A DNA stretch of 64,000 nt from Posidonia oceanica (lineage: Eukaryota > Streptophyta > Magnoliopsida > Alismatales > Posidoniaceae). Under the pieces are notes generated by a model. It was not told the origin of the DNA. It worked only from the letters and a program-made list of their open reading frames with translations, and did no database searches. The position numbers were made by a program, and so were the translations under genes. The DNA lies in the NCBI GenBank assembly GCA_037176725.1, contig JAZBRS010000013.1:11907001-11971000 (forward strand), in the 5' to 3' direction. Below, piece by piece: positions 10,241-22,514 of this stretch; position 1 is the first letter of the stretch, and every line of letters starts with the position of its first letter.

Positions 10241-10565
10241 CTAACTAGTGTTTCCTAGCAAGGTTGTCTACTCCGGGTATCCCTGGATGTACGGGTCACC
10301 GACTCAGGTCAGAAAAAGTAGGTCCCCTGTCTAACTCCCAGCCCAAAGCTCAGGTAATGACAGGGTGGTGCGTTGGTGGCCTCTACCCCGCCAAAGCGTG
10401 GGTGGTACCCTCTACTAACACCGACACGACCCCCGGACAAGGAGGGGACGGACCGACCAACTTATGCCACGCCCAAAACAGTGGAACAAGAGGCCGGAAC
10501 CGTCCTTCGCAGACTAGTAGGTGGACTCAGAGGAGAAGAATGCATGCCCTATATGATGCTTATGC
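10241..10565 (-). promoter_or_regulatory. Conserved leader block, candidate packaging/dimerisation region (A)
   Basis: About 300 nt conserved with 55971-56290 (C) and 30224-30533 (B), with anchors GGTACCACCCA, GTCGGTGTTAGTA and CTGAGTCGG. It stays alignable where the rest of the leader does not. No common ORF. Retroelement packaging signals usually lie between PBS and gag, so this is a candidate; the role is inferred. Confidence 0.5.
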
Positions 10566-11265
10566 AAAATGATTAGAGTTTTTTATCTTGCGCTTTTTAT
10601 TAACCAAAGGGAGTGAATGATTGTTTGTAGTCTCTAGTTGCTCCTAGAAGTTCTTTTTACTCGCATTTTTTAGTTAACCATGGGGGAAGCAAACAAGTCT
10701 CTACTATCCTAAGTATGGCAAGTGCAAAAGGGAAGAAAATCAGTCAAGCATGGCAGGCAAACAATCATACAACACAACAAAAGGCAAGTGCATGGCATGT
10801 GCGAGTGTTTGTGAATATAATGGTGAAGAAAAACATTCATCAAGTCAAAAGGCATGTAAGCATATCATGTGTGTGTGTAGTGACATAGCAAGAGTGTAAA
10901 AGAAGCATTTATCATTCAAAAAGCATGTATTTTTGCCAAACAAAGTATGTAGACATGTAATGTGCGAGAATTAAAGCAGTAATAGGCAAGTAAGGTAAAG
11001 TAAGGTAAAAGTAAGCAGACTGTAAAAGAAATAAGAGCATAAGCAAGACAACAAGTAAATAAACAGGCAAAGGAGCAAAGCCAGGCAAAGGAAAGCGCAA
11101 ACCGAGACAAAAGGGGTGCAAAACCTAAGCAAAGTAGCTACGAAGCGACTTGCTAGGAGTTTGCACAGAAAAGCGAGCAAAACAGGCGAAGAAGGCACAC
11201 AAGGCAGACAAAGCTGCAAAACAAGCGAGCGAAAAGCCGGGAACGAAAGCCGGAGTCTAGTCTAA

Positions 11266-11283
11266 TCCCCAGCGGAGTCGCCA
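11266..11283 (-). promoter_or_regulatory. Primer-binding site of element A
   Basis: Sense TGGCGACTCCGCTGGGGA, one base after the LTR end. Identical in B and C. The sequence is of the tRNA-Arg-complementary type used by Tat/Ogre elements (from memory). Confidence 0.9.
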
Positions 11284-11854
11284 CTGTAGCGATCCCGATC
11301 GGAATCAGGCTCGCCATCTAGCGGCGATTGGATCCGAGGAAGAGGCTCAACTCGAAGACGCTTAAAATCGAGGAGAAAAAGGAAAGATAAGACAAATCAG
11401 AGTCGCCACCATGTCTATTAACGGGAGACAAGGAAAACCGGGGGAAATGCGCGAATTAACACGCAAAACCGAGCAAGAAATGCAAAGCAAAGCAATGCAA
11501 AGGAAAACAAATGCAAACAAATGCAAATGAGATGACTCTAGCCTAGGATAAGGGCAGTACGGTCATTGCGGGCCAGAAGACAGGGTAAGGACTCCTGTTA
11601 CGCGCGGGGAAGGTGTTAGGCACCCCCGACACGCCCGAAAATCGGTCTTTCTAGGCTTACGCTCGCATACGCAAGAAAATGCAGGATTAAATGCCTATGT
11701 ACCTATAATGCCTAAATGAATGCTCAAGGTGTGCTCTAAGTGGAAGAAACAAAGCAAGGAAGTAAACGTGCTCTCTAAGTGCTCAGCTACGCTGTCTGTG
11801 TTCCGAACCAGGGGAAATCGGGCTCGTGAGAACTCCAGGCAGTAAGCATCACAG

Positions 11855-11864
11855 CCCTATATGC
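11855..11864 (-). promoter_or_regulatory. TATA-like element in LTR of A
   Basis: Sense GCATATAGGG, conserved with its surroundings in all four LTRs of the window, about 570 nt before the LTR 3' end. Transcription would start about 30 nt downstream, near the shared GATGCTTACT. Inferred from position and conservation. Confidence 0.5.
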
Positions 11865-11929
11865 AAATGCAGGCGAAGAAGCGAAACAGTGAGAAAACCA
11901 TGCAATGCAATCGACATGCAAGGGAAAAC

Positions 11930-12480
11930 GGCGTAAAACACGCAAAACAAGGCGAGAAACGAGAAAGGCACGCGGAACGGAGCAAAAGAACAAAACCGGC
12001 ACGCAAAACAAGCGAGAAAGCAAGGCAGCATGCAAAACGAGACAAGGAAGCAAAGAGGCACGCAAAACGGTGCAAAAAACGAGAGCGGCACGCAAAACAA
12101 GCGAGAAAGCAAGGCAGCGCGCAAAACAAGGCAAGAGAACAGAATGGCACGCAAAACGGTGCAAAAAGGAGAGCGGCACGCAAAACAAGCGAGAAAGCAA
12201 GGCAGCGCACAAAACAAGGCAAGAGAACAGAATGGCACGAAAACGATGCAAAAACGAGAGCGGCACGCAAAACAAGCGAGAAAGCAAGGCAGCGCGCAAA
12301 ACAAGGCAAGAGAACAGAAGGGCACGCAAAACGATGCAAAAACGAGAGCGGCACGCAAAACAAGCGAGAAAGCAAGGCAGCGCGCAAAACAAGGCAAGAG
12401 AACAGAAGGGCACACAAAATGGTGCCAAAACGGGAGTGGGCACGCGAAACGGTGCCAAAACGGCGAAGCAAAAACCTCGG
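11930..12480 (-). repeat. Tandem repeats in LTR of element A
   Basis: Roughly five copies of a 85-100 bp unit built from GGCACGCAAAAC, AAGCGAGAAAGCAAGGCAG and related steps. C carries a shorter version (36070-36350 and 57617-57897). The sense strand is poor in A, so stop codons are rare and long ORFs (263, 223 and 216 aa) appear in several frames; I treat these as artefacts. Confidence 0.9.
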
Positions 12481-15400
12481 AAAAGCAATGCGAATGCAAG
12501 AATGCAGAAAAAGATTAGAAGAGGCCAAAGGGGAGGCAAAACAACGTGTGTGTAAGAACAGACGTCGTTTAGGACCACTCAGAATAGGTGTGAAGACCTA
12601 CTAAGGGGAGAGGGGGCAAACGAAGGGATTACCACCTCTTTGCGACTGTTTTCCGCAACCGTTCCACGGTGTGTCTCGCACGCTACCCAAAGCTCGCGAT
12701 GCGACCGGATCGTGGAAAAGGGGGAAGAAAGTCACATTAAGTGATAAATCCAGGGAAAACTCAACACAAAACACATAGGGAAACGCGAAACGGGGATTGG
12801 AAGATACAAGTAGAAAGGGGAGGCCCTATTCTACATGCTCAAAGAAACAGAAAGCGAAAACAAGGAAAACTGTGCAGATGGCATGCAGATGAATGCAATG
12901 CAGGGGTTCAGGAGGACATACCTGGAAATCCGGGAGCCTGATCTGAAATCTGTCTGGTCCATGCTGAAGAGCGCTTCACTGCGGTCGCCTGGGCAGCTTA
13001 ATTGAGAAGATCCAACGGCCGAATTGGAAGATATCGCAGCTTCAAGGCAGAAGGGCCAGAACAGGGGAGAAGAACAGATCTAGGTGTTTAGGAGGTCCTA
13101 GGGATGTGCAAAAGCTCCTCCCAAGTGAAAGGGAGCTAAAAGTGCTTAGTGTGTGCAAAAGGATGCTAAAATGCAAGACTAGGTGAATGCAGGATGCATG
13201 CAAAAACAGGAAAAGGCAAAGAGAAGAAACTGGGAAAAGCCAGGATTTCAGAAAGCATTTTGAAAAAGAAAAGGGGCTAAAAATGCAAATTTACCAGAAA
13301 ATAGGGGTCCAAAGGAAAGGATTTTGAAAACAGGGGAGGACAGGGGTCCATTTTGCAAGAAAAACTAGGCTCAGAAAGTTGTTTTGAAAAGAGGGTATGC
13401 TTTAGAAGAGGTTTTGAAACCAAAAAGAAGTCAGAATGCAATTTTGGAAAAACTGGGGTCTAAAATGCAAATTTTCCAGAAAACAAGGTTCTGGGAAGTC
13501 TGAGAATGCTAGTGGAGGGTCTGTATGCAATTTGGTAGGCATAGGAGCTAGGATGCAACCTAGGGGCAAAATGGTCTTTTTACATGGTTTTTTGAAAGAT
13601 GCAAGGACCTATGTGTGATTTTGAAATTATGCAGGGGCTAAATATGCAATTTTATATGGAAAACATGCTCTGAAAATCAAGGGACAGGACTGCAGTGTAA
13701 TTTTTGAAAAATGCAGGGTTGAAAATGCAATTTAATAAGCTAAAATATATGCAACACAGTTACTGTCCATTTAAAATGGACCTAACTGCAAAAATGCAAA
13801 ACTAGAAGGTAAAACATGCAATGCAGTATGCAAAAATCAAAAATAAAAGCTAAGTTCTACAGTGCATGGACCTATATGCAAAATCATAAACATGCAGGGG
13901 GCCAGAATGCAATGCAATATGGTAAAAATGATGCATTTAAATGATCTGATTTAATGCAGGACCTCTGTGCAAAAATCGAAAACAGAGGGGCTAAAATGCA
14001 AAATATTATAACTGAAATGCACAGTGACAGGACCAGAAGGCAAATACGAGAAAGCATGAACATATTAAGCAATTTAGCATGGTTTTAAATTAAAAACTAA
14101 GCATATTAAATGGCAGAAGGACTGAAATGCAAAAATAAAAAAACTTAAACCAGATCTGCAATATTTACACCTAAAACTTTACTAAAGAGAAAATAAATGA
14201 ACAGTAGTTCGTCGACGGTCGACGAGTACTGTAGCAGGACGCCGGCAGTACTCATCACCGCCGACAGGGGAGGTTGGGGAGGCGCAGACCGGCGGAGCTT
14301 GGTGCTGGCGTTCGTCCGGAGCTCTGGGAACTGTCCGGAGTCCACTCCGCTAGCCGGAGCGTCTGGAGGAAGAGCAGCCGGCGCCGGAGAAGGAGAACTG
14401 GCCGGCGAGTTGGGGACGGAGCAGGAAGACCGGAAATCCTAATCTAAAGGCTGGAGAAGCAAGAGGGAAGGAAGGGGAGGCTAAGGGGAGCAAAACGTAC
14501 CTGAGTCCGCGTCTGAGATGTCCTCCCGACGTCAGTGGTTCCAGAGGTGGCCGGCGGCGTTTGTCCAATCGCTGCGGTGATCGTCAGTCTCTCGCGAAGG
14601 TTGGAGCTGCCTCAGAACATCTCTCTGGTGCTTCCTGATCGACCAGACTGAAGCTCTACAGCTCGGGTGAGGATTCGGCACTTTTGGGTTCTCAGAACGC
14701 TGCCGGAGGTCGGGGAGGGTGTTTGCTGCTCCTCAGGCTGGATGGGTTGCTCTGGAAGATTGCTGGAGGTTCGGGGAGTGATTCTGGGTGATTGGATTGC
14801 TGTTCTGGAGGTTGTGGAGAGGATTTAGGAGTTGGTCGGATTTCTGGTCAGCGGTTGATGCAGGTGTTTGTAATGGAGTTTGCAGTCTGTGGGGGGTGAC
14901 CGGGCTTGAGGTCTGGTGTTTTGAGAAGGTGGATGCTTGGTGAATCTCTGGATGAAGTTTGGGAGGAGGCGGTGAACTGGAGCAGAGGGAATTGCTGAGG
15001 GGATCGGAGTTGGGTTGCAGTTGGGGTTGCAGGTGGTCTGAAGGTGTTTTGTGTGGTGGAATGGCTGTAGGAAGGTGAAGGAAAATGGCCGGTTGTTGGG
15101 TGAGATTGGGGGGACAACTGGGAGAAGGATGGGGGGCTTGAAGTGGGTTTGTTTTGCTGGAAAAGAAGGGGAATGGTTTGCTGTGGATTTCGGAAGGGAA
15201 ATGAGAGGGATTTGGGTGGGGAATGCTCTGGAACGGAGGGCTCTCCCCGGGATGCCAAGATGGCTCTCAAACACTCTCTCTTGCCGCTCTCTCTTCTGGA
15301 AATTGGAGGAGGCAGAGAAGAAGAGAAGAAGGTTGTTTCAGGTGGAAGAAGTGGAGTGGAAATGCTCTCTGGAATTGGGCTCTGGGATCTGCTCTCGCTC

Positions 15401-17366
15401 TCTGATGCTCTCTCTCTGACGCTCTCAATCCGCTCTCCGTCCACTCTCAGTTCGCTCGAATTGAAGGAGGAACGGAGGGTTTTAACAGGAGGAGCTGGCT
15501 ACTGGCACGCTTGCTGATTTCGAATTCAGCAGCGGCCACTGCAGCAGAGGAGACGGCGAGGCGACCGGCTCCGGATTTGGTGCTGAGATGGGGAGACGGC
15601 GAGCTGCTGTAGACCGAAGTGATGGAAGCTTGAATTTAAATCGGAGGAGGGAAGACTGTTGGCAGCAGCTCGCGGGAAGAAAAAAGCCGGTGGAAGCGCG
15701 AAGAAGAAGAAGGAAGAAGAAGGAGAAAGCGGGCCGGACTGTGCTGCGGGCCGAAGAAGAGAAATAAAAGAAATAAAAGAAGAAACGGGCCGGAGGGCCC
15801 AGTAGAGAAAAGGAAGAAAGAAAAAGAGAAGTAAGAAAGAAAGAGAGGGTAGAATGGGGAAATAAAATTGATGAAAAGGAACTAAAAATAAGTAAAAATG
15901 CCAGAAGGGTTGTGCTGTAGGTTAGGATTTTAATTAAGATTTTTAATGGTCATTTTGAGTTGATTAATGTGTTTTGGGCTTGATTAGGGTTTTAAGGCTT
16001 TGGTTTTGCTTTTAATTGGTTTTCACTTGATTAAATGTTTGCTAAACCTTTTTTAAATTGTTTTAAAAATTGTATTTCCCTTGTTGGACACTTAGGATAT
16101 TAATTAGGATTTTTTAGGATTTAATTTCGTTTCAATCAGGGTTGGTTTTAGGTTTTTAAGTTTTAGTCTTCTTAGGGTTTCTTCCTTTTTAAGTCTTTTA
16201 AGTTATGTTTTGATTTTTATTTATTGATTTTTCTTGAAGTTTTTAGTTGGATTTTTCTGGTTTGATAGAGTGTTTTCAAGTCTTTCAGATGTGTTTTTCT
16301 CTTCTTTTTTTTAATTAAGCTTTTAACTTGTTTTTCTTATGCTTATTAGGTTAAGTCTTTTGCCTTCTTTAATTACTTGTTTTAGTGTTTGATTTTTAAT
16401 TCTCCTTTTTAGGGTTTGTCTTTTAATTCTCCTGATGGGGTTTTCATTTTTGGTGGGTTTTGATTTTATTTTCGCTTTTTTCTTGATTTTTCAGTGTTTT
16501 CTTTTGATTTGTTTTGCATTTTTTAGTTTGCATGTTTGGTTTTCTTTTTAGCTTGCTTTAGTTAAGTTTAAGTTGTTAATTGCTTGTTTAAGATTTTTTA
16601 ATTGCTTTTCTTAGGGTTCTGATTTGTTCCTTTTATGTTTTGAGGTTTTACAGATTTTTATGGGTTTTTGTGGATTTTTGCAAGAGAGGGAAAAGGAAAA
16701 GAGAAGGAAGAAAGAAATGGAAAAAAGAAGGAGATAAGAGGAAAAGAGATAGGTTGGAGGAAAACGATTTTTAAAATTCAGAAAGAGTGTTAAAAATAAA
16801 GTAAAAATAGGGATAAGATAGAGGAAGGATAGAAGCACAGAGGGGGCCCCCAGCCAGACCAGAAAAAGGGTAAGAAAGGGATGAAAAGAGAGATGATAAT
16901 CAGGAGGGAGAGAGGAGAGAGAAAATGATAATCCCGGAGAGAGAAAAGGATAATTTGGGTGAAAGAGGGTCTTAAAGGTCTCGGAATTCGGTGAAAATTG
17001 GTGAGTGGGTAGTCTAGGGTTTGAAGTCTTGGTTTTAAAGTTTTGGTTTGATTCCAAGGAGGTTTTGGAGGGGTTTCATGGTGTAGAAAAAGGGTAGTTT
17101 CACCTAGGTTTTCCAGGGTTTTTGGGGATGGGTTAGGTTTGGAAATTTCTAAGTTTTTGGGTAGGTTTGTTGGGTGGATAGTGGTGGATTTTCCTATGCA
17201 TTTTGGTTGGGTTTTGAGGTTGGGAAGGGGGGTAAAGGTTTAGGTCAAAACAGGCTGATTTTGAAGGGTAGAGAGGAGGATTAGGGTCAGGGTTTGGTTG
17301 GGGTTTGATCCAGCAATCACCAAGAGGGCTCCAAGGGTCCGGGCCTGCCAAGATGGGGTGTCAACA

Positions 17367-19800
17367 GCAGCAGCGCAATCAGCTTTAGCACAGCAGGCAG
17401 CAGCATAGTTGGAATCAATACAGTCAGCAGCAGCAGAACAAGCAGAACCAGCAGTAGAGTCAGAGTAGGCAGAGCCAGCTGAGGAGTTTTCCAGGACGGA
17501 GGTCACACGTCGAGGGTAAAAAAACACTCAGGTATGCGTAACCATCCTGAAGCGTCACCAGGGCCAAGTGCGGAACACTTGCACTCCTTCGATATCTCAG
17601 ACCCCATCATTGAGAAGGAGATCCTCTCGAAACTTATTGCATATGGAGAGGAGGATGATGCAGGTGAAGATGAGAATGATGAATCATCGCCTGAGTTCCG
17701 GCCCCATGACGACGATCCAGAAGGCCCCAACCTCCATGTCGAAGAGGAGACAGAGGTTGTCAGCATTGGCACAGCAGAAGAAGTCAGAGAGGTCCACATC
17801 AGTGCTCTTCTGTCGCCCCAGGCTAGAGCGGAATTCATCGCCTTCTTGAAGGAGTATGCGGATGTCTTCGCCTGGAGCTACGAGGAGATGGTTGGCCTCG
17901 ACATTGAGATAGTTGTGCACAACCTGCCCTTAGACCCAGATGCAAGTCTAGTAAAGCAGAAGCTAAGGCGATGGTGACTGTAGTGGTTACTTATGATCAA
18001 AGAAGAGATCATGAAGCAACACAATGTTAACTTCCTTAAGGTCGTCCTTTACCTTGAGTGGCTTGCAAATGTCGTCCCAGTACCTAAAAAAGATGGACGA
18101 GTCCGCATGTGCATCGACTATCGGGACTTGAACATGGCGAGTCCCAAGGATGATTTTCCCCTGCCGCACATTGACATCCTGGTCGACAACACTGCAGGGC
18201 ACAAAATGCTTTCTTTTATGGATGGCTTCTCTGGCTATAACCAGATCAGAATGGCAGAAAAGGATATGGAGAAAACATCATTCATCACCCCTTGGGATGT
18301 CTTCTGCTACCAAGTTAGGCCATTTGGGCTGAAAAATGCTGGCGCAACCTATCAGAGGGCCATGACTGCACTTTTCCACGACCTCATGCATCAAGAAGTT
18401 GAGGTATACGTGGATGATATGATTGCCAAGACCAAAGAGCCTGAGGATCACCTTGCCTGCTTAAGGAAGCTCTTTGACCGCTTGCGAAAGTATAAGCTGC
18501 GCCTCAACCCCAGTAAATGCGTATTCGGGGTATCTTCTGGCAAGCTCCTAGGCTACATTGTTAGCCAGAGGGGGATTGAAGTGGACCCGATGAAAGCAAA
18601 AGCCATCGTGGATATGCCACCCCCAGGACAGAGAAAGAAGTCCGAGGCCTGCTCGGACGCCTGTAGTATATCAGTCGGTTCATTGCATAGCTCATGCCTA
18701 TATGCGAACCGATCTTCAAGCTCCTAAAGAAGAATGCACAGATCAGCTGGAGCGAGGAGTGCCAAGCTGCCTTTGACAAGATCATGTAGCTTTTGACCAA
18801 GCCTCCTGTGTTGGTCCGACCCACGCTGGGGAGACCTCTGCTTCTCTACCTCTCTACCACCCAGCATTCCATGGGCGCCGTCTTGGGTTAGTATGATGAG
18901 TCTGGTAGAAAGGAGCATGCAATTTATTACCTGAGCAAGAAATTCAATGATTGCGAAGCCAGGTATAGCACAATGGAGAAGACCTGCCTATCCCTCTTCT
19001 GGGCTGCATAGAAGTTGAGGCACTACATGATGGCATATCCAGTCCGGCTTCTATGCCAACATGACCCCATCAAGTTCCTCTTCCAGAAGCCAGCAATGGT
19101 AGGCAGATGCGTCAAGTGGCAGGTGTTGTTGTCTCAATATGACATCACCTTTGTCACGCAGCGCGCCATGAAGGGCCAAGCCATGGTAGATCACCTTGCA
19201 GACTTTCCTTTGCCTGAATACCAACCTCTCCAGACGCAGTTCCCAGATGAGGACATCCTTTTCGCAATGGAAGACTCTGAGGAAGACCCTAAAGACTTAG
19301 AGCATTGGCAGTTGTATTTTGATGGTGCTGTCAACAAGAAGGGTCGAGGCATAGGCTCGGTGCTGACCACGCAGCAGGGGCAGATGATCCCCTTTGCAAG
19401 GAAGCTGACCTTCAAATGCACTAACAATGAAGCAGAATATGAAGCATGCATTCCGGGATTGAAGGTCGCGCTCGAGCATGAGGCGCAGAAGCTGCATGTG
19501 CACGGTGATGCCATTTGGTGATTTCCCAAGTGAATGGCGATTGGCGAACAAAGGATCCAAAGTTAGTGCCATATCACGAACACCTACTGAAGCTGATAGA
19601 ACAGTTTGCGAGCATCCGCTTCTCGTATATGAACAGGGCGCTAGCAACCTTGGCGTCCTGGCTCAGTATACTTGAGGACTGAGCAGTGGATGTATCAGTT
19701 ACATGCATGGAGCAGCCTGCACACTGCATGAGCATAGAGGAGGTAGATTCAGTAGAAGAGTAGCCTTGGTATTATGATATCAAAGCTTTCCTCAAGTCTG
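17367..19800 (+). pseudogene. Unit D linker, RT and two RNase H domains, decayed
   Basis: Reverse transcriptase copies the RNA genome to cDNA and RNase H removes the RNA. The linker end (17367-17530) gives SFDISDP and the acidic AYGEEDDAGEDENDE block; RT follows with CIDYRDLN, FPLPHIDILVDNT, GFSGYNQI, PFGLKNAGATYQRAM and the YVDD catalytic box near 18408. The first RNase H (LYLSTTQHSMGAVL) lacks the leading Asp; the second (LYFDGAVNKKG, NNEAEYEAC) has its acidic residues. Breaks: TGA and TAG near 17974-17985 (CGA and CAG in C), frameshifts near 18630 and 18680, TAGs near 18788, 18889 and 19009, and another frameshift near 19510. Not functional. Confidence 0.9.
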
Positions 19801-21008
19801 GCAGCCACCCGCCTGGCACCTTAGCAGTAGATAGAAGAACTTTGGCGCATCTAGCGTCAATGTATGTATTAGGGACAGGGCAGCTATATAGAAGATCATA
19901 TAGTCAGATGCTCCTGTGCTACTTGAGCAAGCCAGAGGCCGACACGCTTATGCTCCAAGTTCATGCAGGAACTTGTGATCCACATATGAATGGAGTGCTG
20001 CTGGCCAAGAAGATAATGTTGTAAGGCTATTTCTGGTCAACCATGGAGGCAAACTGCTGCCAGTTTGTGCGTAGATGCCACAATTGCCAGATCCATGGTA
20101 ATCTTATGCACTTACCCCTGTAGGAACTGCACAGCATGTCCTCGCCATGGCCCTTCTCCACCTAGGGGATGGATGTCATTGGTGCCATGCACCCTGCTGC
20201 ATCAAATGGTCATCGCTTCATCTTGGTAGCGATAGATTATTTCACAAAGTGGGTGGAAGTAGCCTCCTACAAGGCAGTCACAGCTGCGGTGACAGAGAGG
20301 TTTATCGAAAACAACATTGTCACCCGATATGGGGTCCCGCATGCAATCATCTCTGACAATGGCTCGAACTTCATTGCAAAGAGGATCGAGGAATATCTAC
20401 AGAAGCACCAGATCAAGCATCATAAATCCTCACCGTATTGGCCGTAGATGAATGGAGCAGTGGAGTCTACCAACAAAAACATTGTGAAGATAATGAAGAA
20501 GATGGCAGAAACCCACAGAGACTGGCATGATAAGCTCCCGTACGTGCTCTGGTCATACAGAACTTCAATGCGGACCTCTACAGGAGCCACCCCGTAATCG
20601 CTGGCATATGGCATGGAGGCAGTGCTACCTGTTGAAGTGGAGATTCCTTCGCTGCGAATACTGTGAGAGGTAGAGCTGGAAAAAGCAGAATGGGTCGAGG
20701 ATCACTGCACCCAGCTCAACCTGATTGATGAACGCAGACTGCAAGCAATGCACAACGCTCACTGCTACCAGAAGTGGATGGCAAGAGCATACCTGAAAAA
20801 GGTGCGGCCTAGAAGCTTTCAGCTAGGTGACTTTGTCCTGCGAGCCATCCACCTGCTAGACGGTCGAGGCAAATTCCAACCCAACTGGCATGGCCCCTTT
20901 GTGGTAAAGCAGGCATTCTCAGGTGGCGCAGCGATTCTTGAGGACATGGATCAGACTGGGCGGTCAGAGCCGGTCAATGCATGCTACCTCAAGAAGTACT
21001 ATCAATAG
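19801..21008 (+). pseudogene. Unit D integrase, decayed
   Basis: Zinc region (VHAGTCDPH, CQFVRRCHNCQIHG), catalytic core with Asp (GMDVIGAMHP), Asp (IISDNGSNF) and Glu (GAVESTNKN), and a C-terminal domain ending KYYQ. Nonsense changes include TAA at about 20022 (CAA in C), TAG near 20164 (TGG), TAG near 20444 (CAG), TAA near 20596 and TGA near 20662 (CGA). It ends in the same place as the C integrase. Confidence 0.9.
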
Positions 21009-22514
21009 CCCGGCCCCTGCCTCGCAGAGCGTTCTCTTCCATCCCATCCTTTGCATTCTCTCCTCCTTGTACATTCCTCTACTTTCCTATCTTGCCCCTT
21101 GCATTCTCACACTCTCTGCATAAATCCCTACATTTCCATTCTCTTTCAGCATAACTCAAGCAAAAATCCAAAAATTCTCAGCAAAAATCATGCATTGTAT
21201 CTAGCCCGATGATGAAATTGGATGTGCTTGCCTGCTATGGAAGGAGTCTACCCTACCTCACCTGGCACTACTTAGGCATCTTAGCTAGTGAGGGAGCCAC
21301 CTTTCAAGTGAGAACAGCCGAAACAACCAAACCCCCTAGGACTTGCACCTCCCGAGGGAGATAAAATGCTTGGGTGTGAGCAAATGTGAGCATAAAAGAA
21401 TATGTCTGAGCACGGGCGTAAAAGAAAAAGCAAATAGAAGGCGAAGACAGAAGCAGACCCTAGAGATAGAGGCGTGTAGCATAACCCTGTCCCTCTAAAC
21501 TGCTTCGGAGGTGGTCCATCACTTAGCACCTGGGAGCCCCAAACCCACTTCAAAACCCCAGCACCCATTACCTCTAAGCTTGGGATAGCGGAAGCTTGCA
21601 AAAAAAAGGGGAAAAGAAAAGCAAAGCAAAAAGAGAGAAAAAGAAAGCAAAAAAGTAAAAAAAAGGGGGGAGCAAAAATAAAAGGCAACTCCAGAAAAAG
21701 GAAAAAGCAAGCAGCACAATCCCATCCTTTACCCGTCTTAGAGATGAGCAAAAGTTTGTGCCTGGGGAATCTACAAATCCTGCAAAAGCCTTTAAACCAA
21801 ACAAGGCCTAGCAAGTAGCTCCCCAGCTCCAACTAGGTGCCCATTGCCTCCAAGTTAGGGATAGGGGAAACCTACATGCCTATGAGGGAGCAAAATGATG
21901 CAAAAGAGTAGGTGTAGGTCCTTGGTAGTTTGGTCTGGAGCCTGTCCTCACCACCCACCACCCCCGCACTGCAAATAACCCTTTCCTGAGCAGCACCAGC
22001 AAGTTAAGAGTTTGAGTAGAGTCCAATGAGTCAGGGACCCCTCCCTTCCTCTGCAACAGGCACCAAGCACTCCGTATGCTGAGGTCTACAGCATATAAGC
22101 AAAATCATGCATTTGCAGCATCTATCATAAACCATGCACATCTCTGCGCATACCAAGCATAATCCATGCATGCATGCATAGCATAAGCCATTCATTTCCT
22201 TCTATCTTCCTGCTCTGCAAAACTTGGCCCGGCGTTGAGACAATACTCCTATCCAGCATGTGCCGACTGTCCTCAAGCTGCACTGGTCCAGAGCTCCAAC
22301 CAACCACCTGCCCTAGTAGAACTACCTTAGCCTGAATATGTTTAATATCTGCACTTTGAATGCTATCTGCTGAACATGCTAAGACTGCTAGCTTTGAATT
22401 CTGCATCTTTACCGACCAAGTGTTATATGCCTATACCTGAACTGATGAATTGCAACTCCGATTACAAGTACTTGAAGTTTCTACACCAGCAGCCTACACT
22501 TACTCTCTTGCACA
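21009..22514 (+). other. Unit D spacer between integrase and accessory gene
   Basis: Non-coding, 1.5 kb, with phrases shared with the A and C spacers: the 'cctcacctggcactact' region near 21255, a purine tract at 21594-21715, 'gtgtaggtcc' near 21910 and the 'gagtcagggacccctccctt' region near 22030. CATGC-rich simple sequence lies at 22090-22170. No conserved ORF. Confidence 0.7.
21594..21715 (+). other. Purine tract of unit D
   Basis: A/G-rich sense strand (runs of A with interspersed G and a few C) between integrase and accessory gene, the positional equivalent of the tracts in A (3125-3345) and C (46188-46321). Confidence 0.7.

Larger units (their letters stand above)
9954..11265 (-). other. 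Element A 5' leader (untranslated region)
   Basis: Sequence between the PBS and the gag ATG. It contains, in sense order, a low-complexity A/C/T-rich half with many CATGC/GCATG motifs, the conserved leader block (10565-10241) and an intron-like segment (10240-10137). Small hydrophobic ORFs in the first half come from pyrimidine-rich composition and change frame between A and C. Confidence 0.8.
1..17366 (-). mobile_element. Element A: Tat/Ogre-type Ty3/gypsy retrotransposon, 3' end outside window
   Basis: Minus-strand LTR retrotransposon. In sense order: 5' LTR (17366-11285), PBS (11283-11266), leader, gag, protease, linker, integrase C-terminal two-thirds, accessory gene, 3' UTR arrays running off the window at position 1. 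The 3' LTR is not seen. On the right the LTR abuts the linker coding sequence of unit D, so A is inserted in D; the target duplication should be GCAGC (17367-17371), which cannot be checked because the other flank is off-window. RT, both RNase H domains and the integrase zinc region are deleted at about 4761-4775, so A cannot move on its own. It is related to element C but in a clearly separate lineage, with a longer LTR and different 3' repeats. Confidence 0.93.
11285..17366 (-). repeat. 5' LTR of element A, 6,082 bp
   Basis: Runs from TGTTGACACCCC (sense, at 17366) to ...CGGGATCGCTACA (at 11285); the ends match the C LTRs. In plus coordinates: 11285-11520 leader-proximal U5 with a TGGCGACTC copy; 11568-11668 a block conserved in all LTRs; 11855-11864 TATA-like; 11930-12480 tandem repeats; 12600-13000 a GC-balanced part with a GT donor-like site; 13200-14170 an AT-rich part with recurrent 'atgcaattttgaaa' phrases; 14190-15480 a GC-rich part open in several frames; 15880-16620 a T-rich part; 16680-17366 purine-rich to LTR start. 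Confidence 0.93.

Noticed and set aside
11787..12578. Long overlapping ORFs (up to 263 aa) on both strands in the A LTR
   Set aside because: They follow tandem repeats whose composition lacks stop codons; several frames are open at once and the peptides are repetitive.
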